Origin: Ferrimonas kyonanensis DSM 18153
Lineage (GTDB): Bacteria; Pseudomonadota; Gammaproteobacteria; Enterobacterales; Shewanellaceae
Length of the DNA stretch: 64,000 nucleotides
NCBI RefSeq assembly: GCF_000425405.1
Contig: NZ_AUDJ01000027.1
Coordinates: 1 to 64,000 of the forward strand
Direction of reading: 5' to 3'
Under the pieces are notes generated by a model, which saw only the letters and a program-made list of their open reading frames with translations, searched no databases and had not been told where the DNA came from. A program made the position numbers and the translations under genes. This document shows, piece after piece, positions 18,639 through 27,236 of this stretch (the first letter of the stretch is position 1; every line of letters begins with the position of its first letter).

Positions 18639-21600
18639 ATGCCTCATCGCTTTCGCGCCCTGTGGGTGCCGCTGGCAATGGTGTTACTGCTGGTGGTCGC
18701 ACTGACCTCCGCTGCCCGGGCTCAAACTGCCCCCTCGACCTTGCAGCAGCAAATGGTCGCCATGGCCGAGCAACTGCAAGCCCGGCTTAATAACAAGCGT
18801 TATCTGCTCGATGCCATCAGTCAGGTGGTTCGAAACAACCCACAACTGACGCCGGCTCAGTTTGATCAGGCCGCGCAGGAGCTGTTTGCCGGCAACGGCG
18901 ATCTCACCGCCATTCAGTTGGCTCGTGACCTGGTGATCAGCCATACCTATCCTCTCAGCGGCAATGAAGCGACCATCGGTCATCACCTGCTCGATGATCC
19001 CAATCGTCGTGAGCAGACTCAACGGGCACTGGAAAGCAATCGCGCCACCCTGGCTGGCCCTTACCATCTACGCCAGGGCGGCATCGGCTTCATCATGCGT
19101 CAGCCTATCTACCTGGATGCGGCCCAAACCCAGCTATGGGGGCTGGCGGTGGTGGTGATGAGCTGGGACAAGATGGCGGAGCAGATTGGCCTCAAGGCGA
19201 TGGAGAGCCAGTTTCAGTTCGCCATCCGTTCCCTGGCCAAAGATCAGAACGCGGTGGTGCTTGGCGACCGCAATTTGTTTGATGAGCCGCAGGCGTTCAA
19301 GCGAACCCTGAAGCTGGCCAATACCCAGTGGCAAATCAGCCTGAAGCCAAGGGAGCAGGTCTCCGCCAGTACTCTGGAAACCTGGGCCATCAGCCTGTTG
19401 CTGTTGTTTGGGTTGCTGTTGACCGCCGTGGCGATGGTGCGCCGTCAGGCCACCAGCTGGCACACGCCGGCGGCATTGGCGTCGGCACTGATCTGCATCA
19501 GCGTTGCTGGCATCATCGCCTATCACCAAATGGAGCAACGCAACACCTTGCTGCAATCGGCTCGAGTGGCGGACCACGTCCGTCGGCTGATCTACCAACG
19601 CATTCAGGACAACCAGAATTACCTGTACCTGCTCAGCCAGGAATACCGCCAGAATCAGCTCAGTACCGACGAGTTTATTGAGCGCGGTGGCCGTTTTGTT
19701 ACCGATCACCCGGAGCTGCTGAACATCAATTGGGTCAGCGCCGATCTGGTGATTCAGGAGGTGCCGCCCCATAAGGGCAATGATCAGATTTTGGGGTTGG
19801 CCATCAGCCTGGATGCCCCGCTGGAGGCGGCGGTGACCGCCCGGGACACCCGCAGCCCCGCCCACACCCGGCTGTTTAAGAACATTCAGGGGAAGTACTC
19901 ATTTGAAACCTGGTACCCCATCTATCGCGGCAACGAGTTTCAGGGGTTGTTTGCGGCGGTGTACGACGTATCGAGGCTGGTCAAGGCGGTGGTGCCGGCG
20001 TCGCTGGCATCAAACTACGCCATCTCCGTTGGCTTTCCCTCCCAGGGCAGTGAGCTGCACCTGGAGCGGGGCGTCGGGCGGGAGTTAGTGGTACCTGGCC
20101 ATGGAACCCGGCTGCACGTTGCTGCCAGCGAAGCCCGGCTGCAACGGGAAACCCTATTGATGATCATCGCGTGTTTCATCGTCGGTTGTGGCCTGTTTGC
20201 GGGCATTCGGGTGTTACAACGGTCCAATCAGCGCCTGGCCGAGCGTTTTGACGATCTGAGCCTGGCCCAGGAGGCGCTGTACCGGGAAAAGGAGTATTCG
20301 CAGATTACTCTCAATTCCATCGCCGACGGCGTGATCACCCTGGATAGGGAAGGGCGGGTACAGAGCCTGAACCGAACCGCGGAACGATTTTTGGTGTTGA
20401 CCACCCCTGAGTCCAAAGGCCAGCCTCTGGCGCAGATTCTGACTCGAGGCAATGACAGCCAGGGGGCCCAGCCTCTGGCGGACAGTCTGACTCAGATGAT
20501 GACCGAAACCCTGGGTGGTGGCGATCCGGGCCTGCTGCATGGTTCGCTTTCCCGGGGCAATAAGGTCTATTACCTGCAATGCAGTGCCAGTCGCATCGAG
20601 GTGTCCGGCCGCACCGAAGGGGTGGTGGTGGTGATGCATGACGTCACCCAGTTGACGGAACTGGCGTCAGAGTTGGAATACCAGGTCTGTCACGATAGCC
20701 TGACTGGCCTCATCAATCGCGCCGAGTTTGAGCGGCGCTGCACCCGGGCCTTGACTCAGGGCACTCACTATCTGCTGTACCTGGATCTGGATCAGTTCAA
20801 GCTGGTCAACGACACCTGTGGCCACCTGGCCGGCGATAAGCTGCTGATTCAGTTGTCGGGCATACTGCAGAGTAAAATGCCGGACAACGGCACCCTGGCT
20901 CGGCTCGGTGGTGACGAATTTGGGGTGCTGCTGACCCACTGTAGCGAGGCGCAGGCGATGACCATGGCCGAGACCATTCGGGTTACGGTCAAGGAGTTTC
21001 GATTCGTATCCCATGACAAGGTGTTTGAGCTCGGTTGCAGCATCGGTGTGGTTCCTACTGGCGCAAGCAACGGCGATTATGACGCCACCCTGGCGCGGGC
21101 CGATCTGGCCTGCTACATCGCCAAGGACAGCGGCCGCAATCGCATCCACCTGTTCACCGATACCGATCACACCACCAGTCAGCGAGAGGGGGAGATGTCC
21201 TGGGCCAGCCAGCTCAAATCGGCCCTGGAGAACGACCGGTTCCTGTTGTATCAGCAGCCGATGATCGCCTTGTCGAGCCCCTCCAACGGCAAGACCAACT
21301 TTGAGGTGTTACTGCGACTCAAGAATGAACAGCAACAAACCGTCCCGCCCGGCGCCTTTATGCCGGCGGCTGAACGCTTCCACCTGGCCACTGCCCTGGA
21401 TCGCCATGTGATTGAGCTGATCCTGTCTTTCCTTGAACAGCGACCGAAAGTACTGGAGGGGGTCGGCATCTGTTCCATCAACCTGTCGGGACAATCCATC
21501 AGCGATCCTGCTTTTACCGAGTTCCTCTGTGAGCGCCTCAACCGCTCAGCAGTGAAACCGCAGCAACTCTGTTTTGAGATCACCGAAACCGCCGCGGTCG

Positions 21601-21977
21601 CCAACCTGACCAAGGCCAGTGAGTTCATTCAGTCGTTGCGGGCCAAAGGGGTCAGTTTTGCCCTGGATGATTTCGGCTCCGGCATGTCCTCCTTTGGTTA
21701 CCTTAAGGCACTGCCGGTGAACTACCTGAAAATCGACGGCAACTTTGTCCGTGATATCGGCACCGATGCCCAGGACCGGGCGTTCGTCGAGGCGATTCAC
21801 AACATCGGTCACTCCATGGGCATGGCCACGGTGGCCGAGTGCGTTGAAGATCCACAGACGCTGGCGTTGCTGGAGGCCATTGGGGTCAATTATGCGCAAG
21901 GGTTCGGTATTGCTACGCCTAAACCACTCAATCAGTTGAAGTTACGAGATGCGACATTGGAGCAGGGGCTGACCTAA
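18639..21977 (+). CDS. Double-sensor membrane GGDEF-EAL protein
   Basis: A 1112-residue cyclic-di-GMP enzyme. An N-terminal hydrophobic segment precedes a CHASE-type sensor (about 40-215; TYPLSGNEATIGHHL and GGIGFIMRQPIYLD are typical). Two membrane segments (about 245-262 and 278-296) lead to a second periplasmic domain (about 300-505). A further membrane segment (about 508-526), a PAS domain (about 550-660), GGDEF (about 670-840) and EAL (about 850-1105) follow. The cyclase motif GGDEF is intact near 757. The phosphodiesterase signature is EVL rather than EAL, keeping the catalytic Glu. NLSGQS, ETAA and LDDFGSG are present. Both activities look possible. The gene is monocistronic. Confidence 0.9.
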   Translation: MPHRFRALWVPLAMVLLLVVALTSAARAQTAPSTLQQQMVAMAEQLQARLNNKRYLLDAISQVVRNNPQLTPAQFDQAAQELFAGNGDLTAIQLARDLVISHTYPLSGNEATIGHHLLDDPNRREQTQRALESNRATLAGPYHLRQGGIGFIMRQPIYLDAAQTQLWGLAVVVMSWDKMAEQIGLKAMESQFQFAIRSLAKDQNAVVLGDRNLFDEPQAFKRTLKLANTQWQISLKPREQVSASTLETWAISLLLLFGLLLTAVAMVRRQATSWHTPAALASALICISVAGIIAYHQMEQRNTLLQSARVADHVRRLIYQRIQDNQNYLYLLSQEYRQNQLSTDEFIERGGRFVTDHPELLNINWVSADLVIQEVPPHKGNDQILGLAISLDAPLEAAVTARDTRSPAHTRLFKNIQGKYSFETWYPIYRGNEFQGLFAAVYDVSRLVKAVVPASLASNYAISVGFPSQGSELHLERGVGRELVVPGHGTRLHVAASEARLQRETLLMIIACFIVGCGLFAGIRVLQRSNQRLAERFDDLSLAQEALYREKEYSQITLNSIADGVITLDREGRVQSLNRTAERFLVLTTPESKGQPLAQILTRGNDSQGAQPLADSLTQMMTETLGGGDPGLLHGSLSRGNKVYYLQCSASRIEVSGRTEGVVVVMHDVTQLTELASELEYQVCHDSLTGLINRAEFERRCTRALTQGTHYLLYLDLDQFKLVNDTCGHLAGDKLLIQLSGILQSKMPDNGTLARLGGDEFGVLLTHCSEAQAMTMAETIRVTVKEFRFVSHDKVFELGCSIGVVPTGASNGDYDATLARADLACYIAKDSGRNRIHLFTDTDHTTSQREGEMSWASQLKSALENDRFLLYQQPMIALSSPSNGKTNFEVLLRLKNEQQQTVPPGAFMPAAERFHLATALDRHVIELILSFLEQRPKVLEGVGICSINLSGQSISDPAFTEFLCERLNRSAVKPQQLCFEITETAAVANLTKASEFIQSLRAKGVSFALDDFGSGMSSFGYLKALPVNYLKIDGNFVRDIGTDAQDRAFVEAIHNIGHSMGMATVAECVEDPQTLALLEAIGVNYAQGFGIATPKPLNQLKLRDATLEQGLT

Positions 21978-22207
21978 CCACCACTGATGACGCCCTTGAA
22001 GTCATCGACGTTGACACCGGGATCACATCAACGGCATAAATCCGAGCCTGAGCACGGGGCATGCAAAACTGTGCAGAGTGTCACAATGGGGTAGGGTCGC
22101 AGGGATTACACTAATCGGCCTTTCTGGTACTTCGCCCGTTTATTTGCCCTGCTCGCTGTCATGACCGGCGCCGCAAGGGGTAACGGGTTTCCTCATTGGA
22201 AGCAACT

Positions 22208-23929
22208 GTGTCACATCGAACTCACCTGTTCTCTCTCAGGCTGGGGCATGCGTTTATGGATGCCTGTGTCTCTTCTCCCTATGGCCGCCGTCAGGTCAGC
22301 CGCGATCTGCTGGCTGGGCTCACGGTCGGCATTATCGCGATTCCTCTGTCCATGGCGTTGGCCATCGCCAGTGGGGTGGCGCCGCAGTACGGTTTGTACA
22401 CCGCCATCGTAGCCGGCATCGTCATTGCACTGACCGGGGGATGCCGCTACAGCATCAGCGGGCCGACGGCGGCCTTTGTGGTGTTGCTGGCTCCCATCTC
22501 GCAGCAGTACGGCCTCACCGGCTTGTTGGTGGCCACCATGATGTCTGGCCTTATCCTGATCATCATGGCGCTGCTGCGGCTGGGTCGATTGATTCAGTAC
22601 ATACCCGAATCTGTCACCCTGGGGTTCACTTCCGGCATTGCGGTGGTCATCGCCACCTTGCAGTTAAATGACTTTTTTGGCCTTAACCTGAGCGAACTGC
22701 CTCATGGCTTCGGTCAAAAAGTGGTGTCATTGGCGACGGCATTGCCTCAATTGCACCTGCCAAGCCTGGCCGTTGGCGCGCTGACATTGGTGGTCATGTT
22801 GCTGTGGCCAAAACTCAAACTGCCGGTTCCGGCGCATCTGCCAGCGGTGTTGCTGGCGACCCTGGTGTGCTGGTGGTTGAATCAGGCCGGCATGGGCATT
22901 GAAACCATCGGCAGTCGCTTTCACTACCTGAATGCCGATGGCAGCCTGGGTCAGGGCATTCCCCCTGTGCCTCCGACGCTGGACTGGCCCTGGCACCGGG
23001 GCGGCGATGACACCGCCATCAGTTGGTCACTGATTCAGTCGTTGTTGCCCTCCGCCATGGCCATCGCCATGTTGGGGGCCATCGAGTCGCTGCTGTGTGC
23101 GGTGGTGGTGGACGGCATGACCAACAGTCGCCACAGTGCCAACAGCGAATTGCTGGGGCAGGGGATCGGTAACCTGATCGCGCCGTTGTTTGGCGGCATC
23201 CCGGCAACCGCTGCCATCGCCCGCTCTGCGGCCAATGTCAAAGCCGGCGCCATCAGTCCGGTGTCGGCCGTGGTGCACAGCCTGCTGGTGCTGCTGGCAC
23301 TGTTAGGGCTATCCAAAGCCCTGTCTTATTTGCCGATGCCGGCGATGGCCGCGCTGCTGCTGGTGGTGGCCTGGAACATGAGTGAAGCGCCCAAAGCGCT
23401 GGCACTGATGCGGCGGGCGCCCGGCAGCGATGTGCTGGTGCTGTTGTGCTGCTTCTTGCTGACGGTGGCCTTCGATATGGTGGTCGCCATCAGCGCCGGC
23501 ATGGTGTTAGCGGCATTGCTGTTTATGAAAGAGATTGCCGAGATGACCCGGTTGCACGACTTGAGTGACAACCGCCGCTACGTGGAGCAACCTCTACCCG
23601 CGGATTGGATCGCCCTGAAGATCAACGGGCCATTGTTTTTTGCCGCCGCCGATCGCATCTTTGCCGAGATTCGACTGCAATCCAGAGGCAAAACCGGGGT
23701 GATCTTGTTTATGAACGGGGTATCGGTCCTCGATGCCGGTGGGTTGTCGGCATTGAACCGCTTGGTTGAGGAGTGCCGCCTTAACGGCACCCGCCTGGTG
23801 ATTACCGACTTGCAGTTTCAGCCGATGAAGGCATTGGCCAAGGCCGGGGTCAGCCCCATCGACGGCGTACTGACCTTTATGCCGGTGCTGTCTGATGCGG
23901 TAAATGCCGCTTGCGCAACCCGGCGCTGA
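22208..23929 (+). CDS. dauA: SulP-family transporter, DauA-like C4-dicarboxylate permease
   Basis: A 573-residue membrane protein with the SulP core (about 10-14 segments) and a C-terminal STAS domain (about 445-570; SVLDAGGLSALNR). Long stretches match E. coli DauA (YchM) from memory, including AGLTVGIIAIPLSMALAI, ESVTLGFTSGIA and LGAIESLLCAVV, so the closest role is aerobic succinate or other dicarboxylate uptake rather than sulfate transport. The frame opens at a TTG at 22196, but the GTG at 22208 is better placed after GGAAG. The stop lies one base from the stop of the convergent WYL regulator. Confidence 0.85.
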   Translation: MSHRTHLFSLRLGHAFMDACVSSPYGRRQVSRDLLAGLTVGIIAIPLSMALAIASGVAPQYGLYTAIVAGIVIALTGGCRYSISGPTAAFVVLLAPISQQYGLTGLLVATMMSGLILIIMALLRLGRLIQYIPESVTLGFTSGIAVVIATLQLNDFFGLNLSELPHGFGQKVVSLATALPQLHLPSLAVGALTLVVMLLWPKLKLPVPAHLPAVLLATLVCWWLNQAGMGIETIGSRFHYLNADGSLGQGIPPVPPTLDWPWHRGGDDTAISWSLIQSLLPSAMAIAMLGAIESLLCAVVVDGMTNSRHSANSELLGQGIGNLIAPLFGGIPATAAIARSAANVKAGAISPVSAVVHSLLVLLALLGLSKALSYLPMPAMAALLLVVAWNMSEAPKALALMRRAPGSDVLVLLCCFLLTVAFDMVVAISAGMVLAALLFMKEIAEMTRLHDLSDNRRYVEQPLPADWIALKINGPLFFAAADRIFAEIRLQSRGKTGVILFMNGVSVLDAGGLSALNRLVEECRLNGTRLVITDLQFQPMKALAKAGVSPIDGVLTFMPVLSDAVNAACATRR

Positions 23930-23930
23930 T

Positions 23931-24791
23931 TCAGGAGTCGGCCGGTGCTGGCACCGGCCGACGGTCACTCACGACCAGTAACTGACTGTTGGGATCAAAA
24001 CCTTGAATCGGGGTGGAGATCTGCAACCGGCGCAGATGGTAGTCTGCCAGGGCTTTACGACAGGTGATGCTTAAGCTGCCCGCTTCCATGCCGTAATCGA
24101 TGGCAATGACCTCCTGCTGCGCCGCCGAGAAAATGGGGTTGGGCTCAATGGTCAGCGTCAGCCACTGATTCCACTCTACGTCGCATTGTTGCCCCTGCTC
24201 GCTTCGGTACAACAGCTTGGGCACGCCTCGAATTCGGCTCAGTACCAAATCCAGATAGCGTTTGTGCTGTTCGCAATAGCCGCGTAAATGCCAGCGAAAG
24301 CCGTCGTGCACCAGGGTGTGCGGAACGAACAGGCGTTCGTTGACCTGGCCGGTGGCGATGGAGGCGTACTGGACTTTAACCCGGGTTGCTCCCTTTGCCG
24401 CCGTCAGCAACAGCCGCACCACGGCAGGATCCACATAGCGCTCGGGCATGGCCACCAACTCGGTGGCAGCCCGGTTCAGGGCCAACAATTCGAAACCACT
24501 GCGCTGCAGCAGTTGCTGTTCCGCCAGCAACTGCAGGTACTCACCAAATTCGCCTTGACTGAACCTGGGTTTGAAATAGGCGCTGGGCTTGTAGCCTTTG
24601 AGTCGAGTATCGTATTTCAAGGCCGTCGGCGCCAGACTCAGGTAGCGGTTAATGTCTCTGGAGGCTTGTTGCCGGCCCATGCCGAAACTCTGGCACAGGT
24701 GTTTGGTGGTCAGGCGGCCCTCCCACAGGGCGATGATCTCGATGTGGCGAAATCGCAGTTGCTGATCCCATTTGATTTGTTGTCGGTCCAT
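23931..24791 (-). CDS. WYL-domain transcriptional regulator
   Basis: A 286-residue cytoplasmic protein. An N-terminal winged helix-turn-helix (about 1-70; FGMGRQQASRDINRYL) is followed by a WYL domain (about 140-220; LVHDGFRWHLRGYCE) and a C-terminal beta extension. This arrangement is shared with BrxR/CapW-type regulators of defence islands, but no defence genes are seen nearby. WYL domains bind nucleotides or nucleic acid ends in several cases; the ligand here is unknown. It is transcribed towards dauA with a 1-base gap between stops. The pxpBCA operon lies upstream on the same strand, about 60 bases away, so read-through is possible. Confidence 0.8.
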   Translation of the reverse strand: MDRQQIKWDQQLRFRHIEIIALWEGRLTTKHLCQSFGMGRQQASRDINRYLSLAPTALKYDTRLKGYKPSAYFKPRFSQGEFGEYLQLLAEQQLLQRSGFELLALNRAATELVAMPERYVDPAVVRLLLTAAKGATRVKVQYASIATGQVNERLFVPHTLVHDGFRWHLRGYCEQHKRYLDLVLSRIRGVPKLLYRSEQGQQCDVEWNQWLTLTIEPNPIFSAAQQEVIAIDYGMEAGSLSITCRKALADYHLRRLQISTPIQGFDPNSQLLVVSDRRPVPAPADS

Positions 24792-24851
24792 CGTATTGAT
24801 TCAATAAGGCCTGTTCATAGATGTGACTATAAAGGCGACACATGCTGAAAA

Positions 24852-25589
24852 TCAATCACAAGCTATTGAAAACCCCAAATCCGTGAGATATTGATGCGCC
24901 AGCATCGCCCGGTTCAATGCTTCCGGGTCGTCACCGTGCAGGCACAGGCTGTCCACCCGCAGCGGAATCAGTCGACCCGACTGAGATTGAACCTGTCCCT
25001 TTACCGCCAGGTGCTCCAGTTGCGTCACAATCTCAGTCGGCTCCGTGAGGATGGCGTTGTCCTGGTGACGACTCACCAGGGTGCCGTCATCCTGATAGCG
25101 GCGATCAATAAACGCCTCTGCCAGCGTCGGCAGTCCGAAGCGCTGTGCCTCGGTAAGCAACCGGCTTCCAGACAAGCCCATCAGGGTCAGGGGCCGCTTG
25201 CCGGCAATAATCGCTCGGCATAATACACCGGCCAATTCATCGTCAAAGGCCGCCAGGTTGTACAGCGCACCGTGGGGCTTTACGTAGTGCAGCGCCACCT
25301 GATGGCTGCGGCAGATCTGCTCCAGATGACCGATTTGTTGCGCTAAGCTGAGCTGCAATTCGGTGGCATCCATGGCCATCGGCTGGCGACCAAAGTTAGC
25401 CCGATCGGGAAAGGACGGATGAGCGCCGATGCGGATTCGGTGTTTGACACACAAACGCACGGTTTCCTCCATGGTCGTTCGGTTGCCGGCATGGCCTCCG
25501 CAGGCGATGCTGGCAGAACTGACCCAGGGCAGCAGCGATTCATCGAAAGGAAAGCCTTCACCGATGTCGACATTGATATCAAGATGCAT
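24852..25589 (-). CDS. pxpA: 5-oxoprolinase subunit A (LamB/YcsF family)
   Basis: A 245-residue protein starting MHLDINVDIGEGF, the LamB/YcsF signature, with IACGGHAGN and IGAHPSFPDR following. PxpA with PxpB and PxpC hydrolyses 5-oxoproline (pyroglutamate) to glutamate using ATP. The frame stays open upstream, but those residues lie in pxpC sequence; the ATG at 25589 begins the conserved protein and overlaps the end of pxpC by 11 bases. This is the last gene of a pxpBCA operon. Confidence 0.92.
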   Translation of the reverse strand: MHLDINVDIGEGFPFDESLLPWVSSASIACGGHAGNRTTMEETVRLCVKHRIRIGAHPSFPDRANFGRQPMAMDATELQLSLAQQIGHLEQICRSHQVALHYVKPHGALYNLAAFDDELAGVLCRAIIAGKRPLTLMGLSGSRLLTEAQRFGLPTLAEAFIDRRYQDDGTLVSRHQDNAILTEPTEIVTQLEHLAVKGQVQSQSGRLIPLRVDSLCLHGDDPEALNRAMLAHQYLTDLGFSIACD

Positions 25590-26499
25590 ACAACCCCCAT
25601 AGTAGCTGATGACGCCAGTGCTGGTGTTTTGCCAGAGCCACCGCCGCTTGCGCCGAGGTAATGGCGCTGAGGCAACAGGCTTGACCGGGAACCAACTGCA
25701 CCAGCTTCGGCAGATCTGCCCTGGCCAAATAGCCGAGCAGTGGGTAGCCACCGGTAGTCTGGCAGTCTGCGGTCAGTATGATGGCGGTATCGTCTGAAGG
25801 CCGTTGAATCGCCCCGGCAAACACCCCAACCGACGCATCGCCATAGCCCGAAGGCAAACCACTCTGGCATTGCAGCCGCACTCCCATTCTGCTGACGCTG
25901 GAGGAGAGTCGGCAGTCGAAGCGCGACGGCGTGTTCTCCGCCAGCCTGGAGCAGGGGATAAACCTTAAGGTGGCGTCATAGCCGGGAACCCGAATGCCCC
26001 GGTGGCGAGGCGGGTGGGGCGGCGATGGGCCAACCGGCAATCGATCACCGGCCTGAAGCGCCCGGCCATTGAGCCCGCCGATGCCGGCTTGCAGGTCGGT
26101 GGCAACACTGCCTAGCTGCGGCGCCACCTCGACCCCGCCGGCGACGGCCAGGTAGCCGTACATGCCTTGACCGCTAGGTGAAAGCCTAAGCCGCTGTCCG
26201 GGTTCGAGTGAATAACGCCAATTCGGATACCAGGACTGCCGATGCCCTTCGGCGTCGCAGCACAGGGTGTGAGCCGGTCCACTGTAGGCGATCGCCAACG
26301 GGGAGTCCGACTCCAGCTCAAGCGACACCGGCGGAATCTCCAGTGCGGTGAGCGGACGACGGTTTCCGGCGACCGCATTGGCGGCTTCAAAGGCGATGCT
26401 GTCCATGGCGCCGGCGGTGGTAACGCCCAGATGACGCAAACCATGACGCCCCCGGTCTTGAAGGGTAACCAGTGGTCCGGCGCTGAGGATGTTAATCAT
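25579..26499 (-). CDS. pxpC: 5-oxoprolinase subunit C
   Basis: A 306-residue protein of the biotin-dependent carboxyltransferase-like family (formerly allophanate hydrolase subunit 2). LVTLQDRGRHGLRHLGV near the N-terminus and GYGDASVGVFAGAIQRP later are family signatures. It works with PxpA and PxpB on 5-oxoproline. The ATG at 26499 overlaps the pxpB end by 8 bases, which indicates translational coupling; the longer frame to 26529 lies inside pxpB. Confidence 0.92.
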   Translation of the reverse strand: MINILSAGPLVTLQDRGRHGLRHLGVTTAGAMDSIAFEAANAVAGNRRPLTALEIPPVSLELESDSPLAIAYSGPAHTLCCDAEGHRQSWYPNWRYSLEPGQRLRLSPSGQGMYGYLAVAGGVEVAPQLGSVATDLQAGIGGLNGRALQAGDRLPVGPSPPHPPRHRGIRVPGYDATLRFIPCSRLAENTPSRFDCRLSSSVSRMGVRLQCQSGLPSGYGDASVGVFAGAIQRPSDDTAIILTADCQTTGGYPLLGYLARADLPKLVQLVPGQACCLSAITSAQAAVALAKHQHWRHQLLWGLYAS

Positions 26500-27166
26500 G
26501 ATGGCTTGCCTGTATGAACCGCACCTCATCGCCCGGTTGAATCCGCGCCGGCGGCGTCTGTGAGGCAGAAAACAGCGTCAGATCGGTTCGGCCGATGATG
26601 TGCCAGCCACCGGGGGAGGCCGCCGGGTAGACGGCGCAGTAATGGCTGGCCAGGGCCACACTGCCGGGTTCTACCCGCAGCCTAGGGGTCGGGCGCCTCG
26701 GCAGTTGCAGTTTGGGATCCAGTCCCTCCAGGTAGGCAAATCCGGGCTGAAAGCCCACGAAGGCGGCCCAGTATTTGCCTTGGGTGTGACGCCGAATCAG
26801 CGTCTGTTGATCACAGCCGCACTGCTGGGCTACCCAGGCCAGATCCGGCCCCCATTCGCCACCGTAACGGACTTCAATGAGGTGGGAGCGTTGCGAGGCG
26901 GAGGGCGACGGACACAGGGCAAGTTCGCCTGCAAGTAAGTCCTCAACACGGCTTTGGCAGCCGGGGTAGGTGCATTCGATGGCCAGGCTCTGGTCGCCGG
27001 CGACGGCTTCGGCAACCCAGGGGTGCGCCCGCAGCGTCTCTGCCAGGTTGATGAGACTCAACTGACACCATCGCTGATGGGACGGGACCACCGGCTGTGC
27101 CCAGCGGATCAGCAGGTGCAGTTCACTGAGTGGCTCGACTGTCAGGCTGTAGTCACACCGTTCCAT
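26492..27166 (-). CDS. pxpB: 5-oxoprolinase subunit B
   Basis: A 224-residue protein of the KipI/PxpB family (formerly allophanate hydrolase subunit 1). The key signature is FVGFQPGFAYLEGL near residue 140, followed by PGSVALA and the closing SPGGWHIIGRT. First gene of pxpBCA. The operon promoter should lie within the 70 bases between this start and the helD stop, since helD is on the same strand just upstream; read-through from helD is also possible. Confidence 0.92.
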   Translation of the reverse strand: MERCDYSLTVEPLSELHLLIRWAQPVVPSHQRWCQLSLINLAETLRAHPWVAEAVAGDQSLAIECTYPGCQSRVEDLLAGELALCPSPSASQRSHLIEVRYGGEWGPDLAWVAQQCGCDQQTLIRRHTQGKYWAAFVGFQPGFAYLEGLDPKLQLPRRPTPRLRVEPGSVALASHYCAVYPAASPGGWHIIGRTDLTLFSASQTPPARIQPGDEVRFIQASHHD

Positions 27167-27236
27167 GGGCAGCTGTCCGATTGATAGGGCCTAAGTATGA
27201 CCCTATCAACGCACAGGTAAGAAGTCTAATTTACAA

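Noticed and set aside
22208-23929. Sulfate permease annotation for the SulP gene
   Set aside because: The family is named after sulfate transport, but the sequence follows E. coli DauA closely, which carries C4-dicarboxylates.
23931-24791. WYL regulator as marker of a defence island
   Set aside because: The protein resembles BrxR/CapW-type regulators, but the neighbours are transporter and metabolic genes with no nuclease, cyclase or methylase.
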